Source: Bordetella parapertussis
GTDB taxonomy: Bacteria > Pseudomonadota > Gammaproteobacteria > Burkholderiales > Thiobacillaceae
NCBI GenBank assembly: GCA_945890495.1
Contig: CAMDCO010000002.1
Span: 1-64,000, forward strand
Direction: 5' to 3'
DNA: 64,000 bases
Shown: piece by piece, positions 13,424-22,071 of the stretch
Numbering within the stretch: the first letter of the stretch is position 1
Layout of the letters: every line of letters begins with the position of its first letter
The notes under the pieces: generated by a model
What the model saw: the letters and a program-made list of their open reading frames with translations, nothing else
Told to the model about the DNA's origin: nothing
Database searches by the model: none
Position numbers and translations under genes: made by a program

Positions 13424-15771
13424 TGGCCTCGAACTACGAAGATGTGCTGGGCCAGTTGCACTCGGCAGGACTGGATGTCCAGTCGCTTGAAATCGGCAAG
13501 CTGACGCGCTGCCGGATAGAGGGCACCAAAGAAAAGCGCGGCTGGTACCACCTGCATGAAATGCGCCTGGCGACTGGCGATGACCTGATCGTTGGCAGCT
13601 ACGGCATTTGGCGCGGCGCTGAAAACCACGCCACCAAGATCGACATTCGCAAGACCGAGATCAGCCAAGAGCAACGCGCCAGTTTGCGCCGCCGCCTGGC
13701 CGAAGACAGCAAGCGGGCCGAGCTGGCCCGCAAGGTTGATGCGGAGCGGGCCGCTCGAAGGGCGTCCGCCGCCTGGAAAAAGTGTTCCGAAGATGGCGAT
13801 TGCGACTACCTCCACCGCAAGGGGGTGGGAGCGCACGGCGTTCGCTTTAGCCCCAACAGCGGGGCGATGGTCATCCCCATGCTGGACACGGCCAACAACA
13901 TTCATGGCCTGCAAATCATTCGCGGCAAGAAAGACGGCCAGCGCAAACTGGGCAAAGAGTTTTGGCCTGCGGGCCTCATCAAAAAATCACACTTTCACCT
14001 GATCGGCCTGCCTGGCCCTTTGCTGCTGATCGCTGAGGGTTATGCAACAGCGGCCAGCCTGTATGAGGCCACTGGCATTCCGGTGGCCGTGGCTTTTGAT
14101 GCTGGAAACTTGGCCCCGGTGGCCGTAGCCTTGCGTAAGCGGTACAAAAAAACCCGCATGCTCATTTGTGCGGATGACGATGTGTTCAGCGCTGGCAATC
14201 CAGGCGTGACATGCGCAAGCGCTGCCGCGCTGGAGGTTGGCGGCGCTTATGTGGCACCCGTTTTCTCTGACGAAGCCAAGCGCCGTGAGGCCTTTGAGTC
14301 CAATGGCACCAAGATCACTGACTTCAATGACCTGCACCTGGCCGAAGGCCTGCATGTTGTTCGCGCCCAGGTGCAAGGCCGCATCTCGGAATTGGGTTGG
14401 ACGCTTGGCACAGCCGCCGCGCGTGACAGCTCAGCACAGGGGGAGGGGAGTGGTGAAAAACAGCCACTCAAGCCCATTGATTCGCTGGATGAGCTGCTTG
14501 AGCGGTTTTCTCTGGTGTACGGCCAAGGCGGCACGGTGTTTGACCACCAGGAGCATTGCCTTGTCGCCTTGAGTGACATGCGCGATGCTTGCGTGGCGCG
14601 TGAGCTGCACCGCTCATGGGCCGAGCATCCTGATCGGCACCTGGTGCGTGTGCAAGAGGTTGGCTTTGATCCCGCCTGCACCGATCCGAACATTCACTGC
14701 AATCTTTGGGCGGGATGGCCCACCACGCCAAAAGCGGGCAATTGTGAAAACCTGCTCGATCTGTTGCGCTACATGTGCGCAGGCGACAGCAAGCCCGAAG
14801 AGCTTTTCCAGTGGTGCATCCGTTGGCTGGCTTACCCGATCCAGCATCCCGGCGCAAAGATGAAAACAACGCTGGTAATCCATGGGCCTCAAGGCACCGG
14901 AAAAAACATGTTTTTTGAAGCCATCATGGGCATTTATGGCTCGTATGGCCGTGTGATTGACCAGTCGGCCATCGAAGACAAGTTCAATGACTGGGCCAGC
15001 CGAAAGCTATTCTTGATTGCCGATGAGGTGGTGGCGCGGTCTGACCTGTACCACATCAAAAACAAACTCAAGGCCTTCATCACCGGCGAGTGGATTCGCA
15101 TCAACCCAAAGAACATGGCGGCCTATGAAGAGCGCAACCATGTGAACATGGTTTTCCTTTCAAATGAGGCCATGCCCGTGGTGCTGGAAGAGGATGACCG
15201 GCGACATGCGGTGATCTGGACACCTGAAAAGCTCAGCCGCGAGTTTTATGCGGGCGTCAAGGCTGAAATTGATGGCAATGGTGTGGCCGCTTTGCATGAC
15301 TACCTGTTGCACCTTGATTTGGGCGACTTCAATTCGGCCACGCTGCCGCCCATGACCGATGCCAAGCGCGAGCTGATTGACCTGAGCCTGGACAGCCCCA
15401 GTCGGTTCATGCTGGCTTTTGAGGCTGGCGATGTGGACGGCTTTCCTGGCAAGCACACACCCAAATTGCTCTCGCCTTGTCTGAGTCAAGACCTGTTTGA
15501 CCTGTACCACGAATGGTGCAGGCGGGTAGGCCTCAAGGCGCTCAACCAGCCGCGCTTTGCCAATGCCCTCAAGCGCAAGCATGGGGCAGCGGTAGAGCGA
15601 AAACGATACGACAGTGAATCGGGCCTCAAAGGGCCATCAGCCATTTCGTTTCTCAAGGGTGGGCATGAAATGCCGCCTGGCCGATCTGAAAGCGAGTGGA
15701 TTGGCGAACGAGTGGGCGTCTTCAAGATGGCACTCAAGGACTTCAAAGGCATGGGAGGTGTCGGGCGATGA
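13423..15771 (+). CDS. Phage primase-helicase (Toprim + DUF5906-type ATPase)
   Basis: A 782-residue replication protein. The N-terminal half carries a TOPRIM-like region (LLLIAEGYATAASLYEATGIPVAVAFDAGNL ... MLICADDD) similar to DUF927/D5-type phage primases. The C-terminal half is an SF3-like ATPase of the DUF5906 family, with Walker A GPQGTGKNMFFEAI, Walker B LFLIADEV and a sensor asparagine VFLSNE. It probably primes and unwinds phage DNA. The iteron region directly after it fits an origin beside its initiator. Confidence 0.85.
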   Translation: MASNYEDVLGQLHSAGLDVQSLEIGKLTRCRIEGTKEKRGWYHLHEMRLATGDDLIVGSYGIWRGAENHATKIDIRKTEISQEQRASLRRRLAEDSKRAELARKVDAERAARRASAAWKKCSEDGDCDYLHRKGVGAHGVRFSPNSGAMVIPMLDTANNIHGLQIIRGKKDGQRKLGKEFWPAGLIKKSHFHLIGLPGPLLLIAEGYATAASLYEATGIPVAVAFDAGNLAPVAVALRKRYKKTRMLICADDDVFSAGNPGVTCASAAALEVGGAYVAPVFSDEAKRREAFESNGTKITDFNDLHLAEGLHVVRAQVQGRISELGWTLGTAAARDSSAQGEGSGEKQPLKPIDSLDELLERFSLVYGQGGTVFDHQEHCLVALSDMRDACVARELHRSWAEHPDRHLVRVQEVGFDPACTDPNIHCNLWAGWPTTPKAGNCENLLDLLRYMCAGDSKPEELFQWCIRWLAYPIQHPGAKMKTTLVIHGPQGTGKNMFFEAIMGIYGSYGRVIDQSAIEDKFNDWASRKLFLIADEVVARSDLYHIKNKLKAFITGEWIRINPKNMAAYEERNHVNMVFLSNEAMPVVLEEDDRRHAVIWTPEKLSREFYAGVKAEIDGNGVAALHDYLLHLDLGDFNSATLPPMTDAKRELIDLSLDSPSRFMLAFEAGDVDGFPGKHTPKLLSPCLSQDLFDLYHEWCRRVGLKALNQPRFANALKRKHGAAVERKRYDSESGLKGPSAISFLKGGHEMPPGRSESEWIGERVGVFKMALKDFKGMGGVGR

Positions 15772-15799
15772 CCGAATGCGCTTTGTCTCGGCCTGTTTT

Positions 15800-16045
15800 G
15801 TGCGGTATGTGCGGTATCCCGTGCGGTATCCAGTGCGCTATCAAACCATTGATTTTCAAGGCTTGTGCGGTATGTGCGGTATCAATCCTTACACGGACGC
15901 ACAGGCGCACATGCGTGTGCATGCGTGTGCGTGTGCATGCACATGTGTGTAGGCATACCGCACATACCGCACATACCGCACACGCCAATCAAATCAAGCA
16001 CTTACACGTTTCGCCATACCGCACAACATCCCCCACATACCGCAC
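15800..16045. other. Candidate phage replication origin: inverted iteron arrays around a Z-DNA-prone tract
   Basis: Six copies of GTGCGGTAT (15800, 15809, 15821, 15833 with one mismatch, 15865, 15874) are followed by a 47-bp strictly alternating purine-pyrimidine tract (15905-15951). Five reverse-complement copies ATACCGCAC follow (15955, 15964, 15973, 16016, 16037). The stretch lies between the primase-helicase gene and the next credible start. An open frame crosses it, but its translation is a low-complexity Cys/Arg/His string. Origin function is inference. Confidence 0.55.
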
Positions 16046-16055
16046 AAAAAGAAAG

Positions 16056-16304
16056 ATGGACAGAAAAAAACAAACAGCCCTGATCCGTTGCACCCCTGAA
16101 AACGCCAAAAAGTTTCAGGAAGTGGTCAAGACCTGGCCTCAATTGCATGACCTGGTGAAGTCTTTGCAAGAGCAAAACCTTTTCCCCGGCCTCAGGGCCA
16201 TGCAAATCACGCTCACAGGCGACGATGAAACCATTGCCAAGGGGTTGGATGCCCTGATCGAACAAAACGCCTCTATGGCCCCAAAAACAGAAAGCCAGCC
16301 ATGA
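16056..16304 (+). CDS. Hypothetical phage protein
   Basis: An 82-residue protein (MDRKKQTALIRCTPENAKKFQEVVKTWPQLHDLVKSLQ ...), helical and followed by a 4-bp overlap with the next gene. The AAAGA before the ATG at 16056 is a modest ribosome site. The frame extends upstream through the iteron region, but that part is not credible as protein. No family. Confidence 0.6.
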   Translation: MDRKKQTALIRCTPENAKKFQEVVKTWPQLHDLVKSLQEQNLFPGLRAMQITLTGDDETIAKGLDALIEQNASMAPKTESQP

Positions 16305-17011
16305 AGATCAAAGTCGATGTCGATGACGCCAAGGTCAAAGCGGCCATGGCCACCAGCCTCAAGCAAGTCAAATTCGCAGTGGCATCCGCCCTGACGAAGA
16401 CGGCTGTCGAGGTCAAAAGAGCCATTCCTGGCGCACTTGACCAAGCGTTTGACCGACCAACGCCATTCACTAAAAACGGCACGTACACCAAACGCGCCAC
16501 CCGCGATGAGCTGGTGTCTGAGGTTGGCTTCAAGGACATCCAATCCAAGTATCTTGCTTTGCAGGCCGATGGTGGAATTTATGACCCGCATGAGGCGGGC
16601 ATCCGACTGCCTGGAAACATTCAGCTCAATGCCTTTGGCAACATCCCGCGCGGCCTGATCGCCAAGCTCAAAGAGGCGGCGGACAACGGCCAACTCAGTG
16701 CGGCCATTGCTCGGCGTATCGGGGCCAGTGGCACCAACCGCAGAAAAGGCCAAAAGGGTCAGCCGCTGCAATTGTTTTTTGGAGTTCCGCAAGGCGCTGG
16801 GTGGGAAAACGCCCCGCTGGGCATTTGGCGGCGCATTGCTGGCAGTGCGGGGGGGCCGGGTAAGTTGATCCCCGTCATCGTGTTTGAAGACACGCCCGCA
16901 AAGTACGAAAAAAAGCTGGATATGGAAGCCATTGCCAGTCCGGTGGTGGAAGCCAAATTTAAGCAAATTCTTGATCAGGAAATCGACAAGGCATTGGCGA
17001 CAGCAAGATGA
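16301..17011 (+). CDS. Minor tail protein Z-like (tail completion) protein
   Basis: A 236-residue protein. The N-terminus (KQVKFAVASALTKTAVEVKRAI-GALDQAFDRPTPFT) matches the lambda gpZ / HK97 gp10-like group that finishes the tail end that joins the head. Those genes normally sit after the head genes. Here it is upstream of the small terminase subunit, which is an unusual place. Overlaps both neighbours by 4 bp. Confidence 0.6.
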   Translation: MKIKVDVDDAKVKAAMATSLKQVKFAVASALTKTAVEVKRAIPGALDQAFDRPTPFTKNGTYTKRATRDELVSEVGFKDIQSKYLALQADGGIYDPHEAGIRLPGNIQLNAFGNIPRGLIAKLKEAADNGQLSAAIARRIGASGTNRRKGQKGQPLQLFFGVPQGAGWENAPLGIWRRIAGSAGGPGKLIPVIVFEDTPAKYEKKLDMEAIASPVVEAKFKQILDQEIDKALATAR

Positions 17012-17616
17012 CATCAAGACCAGAAACGCTGTCGGTTCCTAAGTTTTCCGAATACATCGGGTGCAAGCGCACGTACGCCTATCAGCTCAAAAAAGAGGGG
17101 CGGTTGGTCTTGACCGATGACGGCAAGATGGTGCGGGTGGCCGACAGCATTGCGCGAATAGCTGAGACGCGCGATCCATCCAAATTGGGCGTCGCCACTC
17201 GGCATGCGCAAGCTCGTGGCGCACAGGCCATGACCGGCCACACAGCTCAGCAATCAGAGGTTGGCGGTGATGATGCTGAGCAAGATGCCGAATCTGAAAC
17301 CAAGCCCGGCACCCGTGCTTACGATTTTCAAAGTGCCAAGGCCAAGCGTGAGCACTGGGCCGCCGAGCGTGAGCATGCCGCTTGGCGCAAAGAGGCTGGG
17401 GAGCTGATGGAAAAAGGCGATGTGGTGTCGGCGCTTGCAGACGCCGGGGCCACATTGCGAGGCAGGCTGGAGGCTTGGACAGCGACATTGCCACCTCAAC
17501 TGGTTGGCCGAGATGAGGGGGCAATTCGCGCCACCCTGACCGACCAGGTTGAAAGACTGCTGCTCGACCTGGCCGACAAATTCAACCGCATGGCGGGTGA
17601 GGCCGAAAATGCTTGA
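17008..17616 (+). CDS. Terminase small subunit (Nu1-like)
   Basis: A 202-residue protein. The N-terminal HTH (TLSVPKFSEYIGCKRTYAYQLKKEGRLVLTDDGKMVRVADSIARI) is like lambda Nu1 and would bind the packaging site. The C-terminal half (SAKAKREHWAAEREHAAWRKEAGELMEKGDVVSALADAGATLRGRLEAW) is the helical segment found in these subunits. It overlaps the large-subunit gene. Confidence 0.85.
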   Translation: MTSRPETLSVPKFSEYIGCKRTYAYQLKKEGRLVLTDDGKMVRVADSIARIAETRDPSKLGVATRHAQARGAQAMTGHTAQQSEVGGDDAEQDAESETKPGTRAYDFQSAKAKREHWAAEREHAAWRKEAGELMEKGDVVSALADAGATLRGRLEAWTATLPPQLVGRDEGAIRATLTDQVERLLLDLADKFNRMAGEAENA

Positions 17617-19543
17617 TCGGGTGAAATTCTCCAATCCATGCGTTTCGGGTTTCAAGGCTTTGGCGCGTTCACTGTCGCCGCGCAAACCCCTGACCGTGAG
17701 CCAATGGGCCGATCTTGAGCGCAGGCTTTCGAGTAAAGGCAGCGCACAAGCGGGCCAATGGGTGACAGAAAACAACCCGCCATTGCGTGAGCCCATGGAC
17801 TGCATGAGTGCGCGAAGCGCCGTGCATGACACCGTGCTGATGTTTCCAATTCAGTTTGGCAAAACCGAAGTGGCCGTCAATGCCTTGGGCTACTGCATGG
17901 ATCACGATCCGGGCCCGATCATGGTCTGTTTGCCTGGCGAAGTCTCCATGAACAAGTGGGTGGCGCAAAAACTTACACCCACCATTGAAGAAACACCGGC
18001 CATGAAACGCGCCTTGACCAGCGTTGCCAGCCGCGATTCATCCAACACCCGCACCTTCAAAGACTTTGCAGGCGGTCAGCTTTACATCGAACATGCAGGC
18101 AGCCCCAGCCGCCTCAAGTCCACCACCGTCCAAAAACTCATCGTCGATGAGGTGGACGAATTCAGCAACAACCTCAGCGGCGGCGATGATCCCTTGGCAA
18201 TGTTGGAAGGCCGCACCAGTGCATTTCCGTCCACCTACAAACGCCTCTACATCAGCACACCCACCATCAAAGGAATCAGCCGCATTGAATCGCTATGGAA
18301 TAAAAGCGATCAGCGCCGGTTTTTTGTGCCATGCCCACACTGCTCACACATGCAGCATTTGGAGTGGGGCGGGCTGCATTGGAGCGCAGACGGTTCACAA
18401 GTTTGGTACACCTGCCAAGAGTGCGGCGCACAGATTGATGAGCATCACAAAACCAGCATGATCAAGGCGGGCGAATGGCGACCAACAAACCCCGGTGCCA
18501 AGGTTCGCGGCTACCACATCAACTGCCTCTACTACCAATTTGGATTGGGGCCGCGCTGGGCCGATCTGGTCGAGACTTGGCGCGAAATTCAAAATGATCC
18601 TGCACGGCTCAAGACTTTCATCAATGACCGCCTGGCCGAGCCCTGGGAGGATGCGGCCATGCGGGCCGTGCGCCACAACGCCATTGCAGACAGGGCTGAG
18701 CAATACCCGCTGCGCGTTGCGCCGCGCGGCGCTTTGGTGGTCACAGCTGGCGTTGACACTCAAGACAACCGATTGGCCGTTCACATTGTTGGCTGGGGCC
18801 GAGGCCTTGCGTTTTGGACACTGGATTACATCGAGCTGCCTGGAGATCCAGCCGATGAGCCCGTGTGGGCCGCGCTGGCCGACTTGCTCAATCGGCCCAT
18901 TGAGCGTGAGGGCGGGGGCAGCATGCGCATTGAGGCCATGTGCCAAGACGCTGGCGGCCACCGCACCGAGGCCGTCAAAAACTTTGTCAGGCAAAGGCGC
19001 GTCAAGCGGCCCATGGCGATTTTTGGAGCGGTACCAAACAACGCACCAATTCTCAGCAAAGGCAAGCTCCATGACATCGACTGGAAGGGGCGAAGCGACA
19101 AAAAAGGCGTGATGGTCTATCACGTTGGCACCGTGGGCGCAAAGCACTGGCTCTACAGCCGTTTGAGTGCCGATGCCGACAAGCAAATTGAAGACCGCAT
19201 GACCCATTTCAGCGATCAGCTTCAGCCCGAGTTTTTTACCGGCCTGGTGGGTGAGATTTACAACCCCAGCAAAAACAGATTTGAAAACCGGCGAGGCGCT
19301 CGAAACGAGCCACTTGACACGTGGGTCTATGCCTTCGCGGCAGCTCACCACCCCGAATTGCGCTTGCATCGGGCCACCAAAACAGACTGGGATCGCATCG
19401 AAGCCTACCTGGATGGCAAGCCGGTGCATGCCGAAATTCAAGCGCCCACCGAAATGCCTGAGCCATCGCCCGCGCCCACCAAAAACAACCCCGTCATCAA
19501 CCGGCAAAACCGCCGACCCAACATGCAGCCACGATCATGGTGA
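17609..19543 (+). CDS. Terminase large subunit (GpA family)
   Basis: A 644-residue GpA-type packaging ATPase and nuclease. The ATPase domain has a variant Walker A (MFPIQFGKTEVAVN) and a Walker B (KLIVDEVDEF). A zinc-like cluster (CPHCSHMQHLEWGG ... CQECGAQI) is normal for the family. The nuclease domain begins at GVDTQDNRLAVHIVGWG, with the metal-binding Asp, and ends at PLDTWVYAFAAA. MLDRVKF at 17609 overlaps the small-subunit stop. The family cuts concatemers at cos-type ends, so cohesive-end packaging is likely. Confidence 0.95.
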   Translation: MLDRVKFSNPCVSGFKALARSLSPRKPLTVSQWADLERRLSSKGSAQAGQWVTENNPPLREPMDCMSARSAVHDTVLMFPIQFGKTEVAVNALGYCMDHDPGPIMVCLPGEVSMNKWVAQKLTPTIEETPAMKRALTSVASRDSSNTRTFKDFAGGQLYIEHAGSPSRLKSTTVQKLIVDEVDEFSNNLSGGDDPLAMLEGRTSAFPSTYKRLYISTPTIKGISRIESLWNKSDQRRFFVPCPHCSHMQHLEWGGLHWSADGSQVWYTCQECGAQIDEHHKTSMIKAGEWRPTNPGAKVRGYHINCLYYQFGLGPRWADLVETWREIQNDPARLKTFINDRLAEPWEDAAMRAVRHNAIADRAEQYPLRVAPRGALVVTAGVDTQDNRLAVHIVGWGRGLAFWTLDYIELPGDPADEPVWAALADLLNRPIEREGGGSMRIEAMCQDAGGHRTEAVKNFVRQRRVKRPMAIFGAVPNNAPILSKGKLHDIDWKGRSDKKGVMVYHVGTVGAKHWLYSRLSADADKQIEDRMTHFSDQLQPEFFTGLVGEIYNPSKNRFENRRGARNEPLDTWVYAFAAAHHPELRLHRATKTDWDRIEAYLDGKPVHAEIQAPTEMPEPSPAPTKNNPVINRQNRRPNMQPRSW

Positions 19544-19896
19544 AAACAACAAGCCCACGCACATCCAAAGCCCAAACATCAGAGCATGCCGTGATTGACT
19601 TTGATGCGCTGCACATGGTCAAACACACTGACGATGTTGTCGAGTACACCTTGCGATGCGTTCTTGCGCTCACGCCGCGCCTTGAAAAAGCCGTGATCGA
19701 GGCCGCTGAAAAACAGGTGCGCGATGTGTTTGGTGGCGATAGGCTTTATGTGGCAAGGCGGCCCGGTGAAGGCACAAGCCAACGCAATGAAGAAATCAGG
19801 CGACTGCATCGCAATGGTGAGCGTGTGTCGTACTTAGAGCGTAAATTTCAACTTTCTGCGCGGCAAATTTATCGCATCATTGAAGATAGCCTGTGA
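19537..19896 (+). CDS. Mor-family transcription activator
   Basis: A 119-residue protein. The C-terminal half (DRLYVARRPGEGTSQRNEEIRRLHRNGERVSYLERKFQLSARQIYRII) matches the Mor/C activator family of phage Mu, whose HTH binds middle or late promoters. It overlaps the terminase stop. In this siphophage it may switch on late genes; that role is inferred from the family. Confidence 0.8.
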   Translation: MVKTTSPRTSKAQTSEHAVIDFDALHMVKHTDDVVEYTLRCVLALTPRLEKAVIEAAEKQVRDVFGGDRLYVARRPGEGTSQRNEEIRRLHRNGERVSYLERKFQLSARQIYRIIEDSL

Positions 19897-19971
19897 CATT
19901 CTTTGCCTTGTCCATGTCACATACCAATAGGCACAGTTGGCAAAACCCTGGCGCATTTGCGTCTGCCAACC

Positions 19972-20526
19972 ATGCCAGAAATCCCAACAAACGAACCTTC
20001 AACCATCATTGCCGGTGACACCATTCGGTGGCTCAAAACCCTGACCGATTACCCGGCCAGTCAGGGGTGGCTGATGGCGTACACGCTGATCAATGCTGCC
20101 GGAAAAATCACCATCAATGGCACGGCCAGTGGCGACAGCCATTTGATTGAGGCATCGGCCACCACATCGGCTGCATGGGCCGCTGGTGACTATGACTACC
20201 GGGCCCAGGCCTCCAAGGCTGGCGATGTGTTCACAGTGGGCCAAGGCCGCATCACGATTCAGCCCAGCTTTGCGGCCAACACCCTGGACAACCGAAGCCA
20301 AGCCCGCAAAGCCCTTGAGGCCGTGCAGGCGTATTTGTCCAATTCCAACAACATCGCTGCCGCTGAATACGAAATTCAGGGCCGCAAACTCAAGCGCTTT
20401 ACGCTGCCTGAGCTTTGGGCGCATCGTGATCGTTTGCGCGTAGAGGTCAGCAAAGAGGAACAGGCTGGCCGCATTGCGTCTGGCCTGCCTGACAACAGCC
20501 GTGTTTATGTGAGGTTTGGTCGATGA
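19972..20526 (+). CDS. Phage head-tail region protein upstream of portal
   Basis: A 184-residue protein. The N-terminal part looks beta-rich (GDTIRWLKTLTDYPASQGWLMAYTLINAAGKITI). The C-terminal part (RSQARKALEAVQAYLSNSNNIAAAEYEIQGRKLKRFTLPELWAHRDRLRVEV) is a helical domain commonly seen just before lambda-type portal genes, where gpW lies in lambda. MPEIPTNE at 19972 is chosen over the earlier ATG because the preceding residues look non-coding. Function inferred from position. Confidence 0.65.
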   Translation: MPEIPTNEPSTIIAGDTIRWLKTLTDYPASQGWLMAYTLINAAGKITINGTASGDSHLIEASATTSAAWAAGDYDYRAQASKAGDVFTVGQGRITIQPSFAANTLDNRSQARKALEAVQAYLSNSNNIAAAEYEIQGRKLKRFTLPELWAHRDRLRVEVSKEEQAGRIASGLPDNSRVYVRFGR

Positions 20527-22025
20527 ATTTACTGGCCCGCATTTGGAGCGGCATTCGCCGCTCACCTCAATCCATCCCGCATGTGCGCCGGTTTCAGGCC
20601 GCGCGGATTGATCGGCTTTCCGCTGACTGGCTTGGCACTCAGCAATCTATCAATGAAGAGCTGCGCGGTGACCTGGACAGGCTTCGCGCCCGTGGCCGCG
20701 ATTTGGCAAACAACAACGACTATGCGCGGAAATTCCGCGACATGGTGCAAAACAACATCATCGGCCCAGCCGGTATTCGCCTGCAAGTGCGGGTTGAGGA
20801 CAGCCCCGGAAAACCCGACCGCCTTGCCAATCTGGCAATCGAGTCGGCCTGGCGCGAATGGCAATTTGTGGCCGATCTGACCGGCCATCAGCATTTTCGC
20901 GACATGTGCGAAACGATGGTGGGCGGTTTGCCCAGCGATGGCGAATTTTTGGTGCGCATGGTGCGTGGCGCTGATGCTGGCAACAAGTTCAATTTTGCGC
21001 TCCAGCTCATTGACGTTGATCGCATTGACACCACGTTCAATGGCCGCTACGGCTCCAACACCGTGATCATGGGTGTTGAGGTGGATTCTTATCGCAGGCC
21101 GATCGCCTTGCACATTTTTGCCGCACACCCCAATGACGGAGCCAACAGCAACCGTCAGCGCATTCGCCTGCCAATGCAAGATGTGATCCACGCATTCAAG
21201 GTCGAGCGGGGCGAGCAATTGCGCGGCATCCCATGGATGGCACCAGGCATGCTCAGCCTGCACCATCTTGGAGGGTTCAAGCTGGCCGCATTGCTGGCTG
21301 CCGAGCATGGTGCAAATCACTATGGGTTTTTTGTCACCCAAGACGGCCAAGCGCCGATTGGTGGGGTCGATGCAGCGGGCGAGACCGTCACCACCAGCCT
21401 CCCCGGCTACTTTGACACGATCCCGGCTGGCACCGACATCAAGCAACTTGACAGCAAATACCCCTCAGAAAACTTTGGGCCGTTTGTCAAAACAACTCTT
21501 CAGCGCATCGCCAGTGGCTGGGGCGTTGCCTACCACTCGCTTGGCAACGATCTGGAGGGCGTGTCCTTCAGCTCCATCCGATCTGGCACGCTGGAAGAGC
21601 GTGATCGCTGGATGGGAGATCAAGAGTGGTTCATTGCAGGCTTTATGGAGCCGGTGTATCGCGCCTGGCTGCAAATGGCGCTGCTGTCGGGTGCCGTGGT
21701 CATGCCAAACGGCTCACCTTTGCCATTGGCAAAACTGGACAAGTTTTCCCGTCACGAATGGATGCCGCGCCGTTGGGATTGGGTTGATCCGAAAAACGAC
21801 ACCGAGGCCAACATTCTCAAGGTCAAAGCTGGCTTGATGAGCCCGCAAGACCTGTGCGCCGCACAGGGTTACGACTTTGAAGACACGCTCAAAGCCATCG
21901 CAGACGCGCAAAAGCTGGCAAGTGAGTATGGCGTCCCCCTGACGGCATACGACTCGCTACCGGGGGCCACTTCGGCAACCGCTGCCGCACCTCAACCCAA
22001 ACCCGGCAGCGGCACCGGGTCGTGA
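20523..22025 (+). CDS. Portal protein, lambda family
   Basis: A 500-residue lambda-type portal protein, forming the dodecameric ring through which DNA enters the capsid. Diagnostic stretches are LRARGRDLANNNDYARKFRDMVQNNIIGPAGIRLQ, the DVDRIDTTFNGR segment, MGVEVDSYRRPIALHIF, VERGEQLRGIPWMAPGMLSLHHLGGF and the C-terminal WVDPKNDTEANILKVKAGLMSPQDLCAAQGYDFEDTL. Overlaps the upstream gene by 4 bp. Confidence 0.95.
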   Translation: MNLLARIWSGIRRSPQSIPHVRRFQAARIDRLSADWLGTQQSINEELRGDLDRLRARGRDLANNNDYARKFRDMVQNNIIGPAGIRLQVRVEDSPGKPDRLANLAIESAWREWQFVADLTGHQHFRDMCETMVGGLPSDGEFLVRMVRGADAGNKFNFALQLIDVDRIDTTFNGRYGSNTVIMGVEVDSYRRPIALHIFAAHPNDGANSNRQRIRLPMQDVIHAFKVERGEQLRGIPWMAPGMLSLHHLGGFKLAALLAAEHGANHYGFFVTQDGQAPIGGVDAAGETVTTSLPGYFDTIPAGTDIKQLDSKYPSENFGPFVKTTLQRIASGWGVAYHSLGNDLEGVSFSSIRSGTLEERDRWMGDQEWFIAGFMEPVYRAWLQMALLSGAVVMPNGSPLPLAKLDKFSRHEWMPRRWDWVDPKNDTEANILKVKAGLMSPQDLCAAQGYDFEDTLKAIADAQKLASEYGVPLTAYDSLPGATSATAAAPQPKPGSGTGS

Positions 22026-22071
22026 CATTTTTGTCTTGTCGATGTCACGCCAACAAAACGAAAGTCACCAC

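Noticed and set aside
15905-15951. Coding low-complexity Cys/Arg/His protein (frame 15768-16304)
   Set aside because: The composition follows the repeated 9-mers and the GT/GC tract; a credible protein starts only at 16056.
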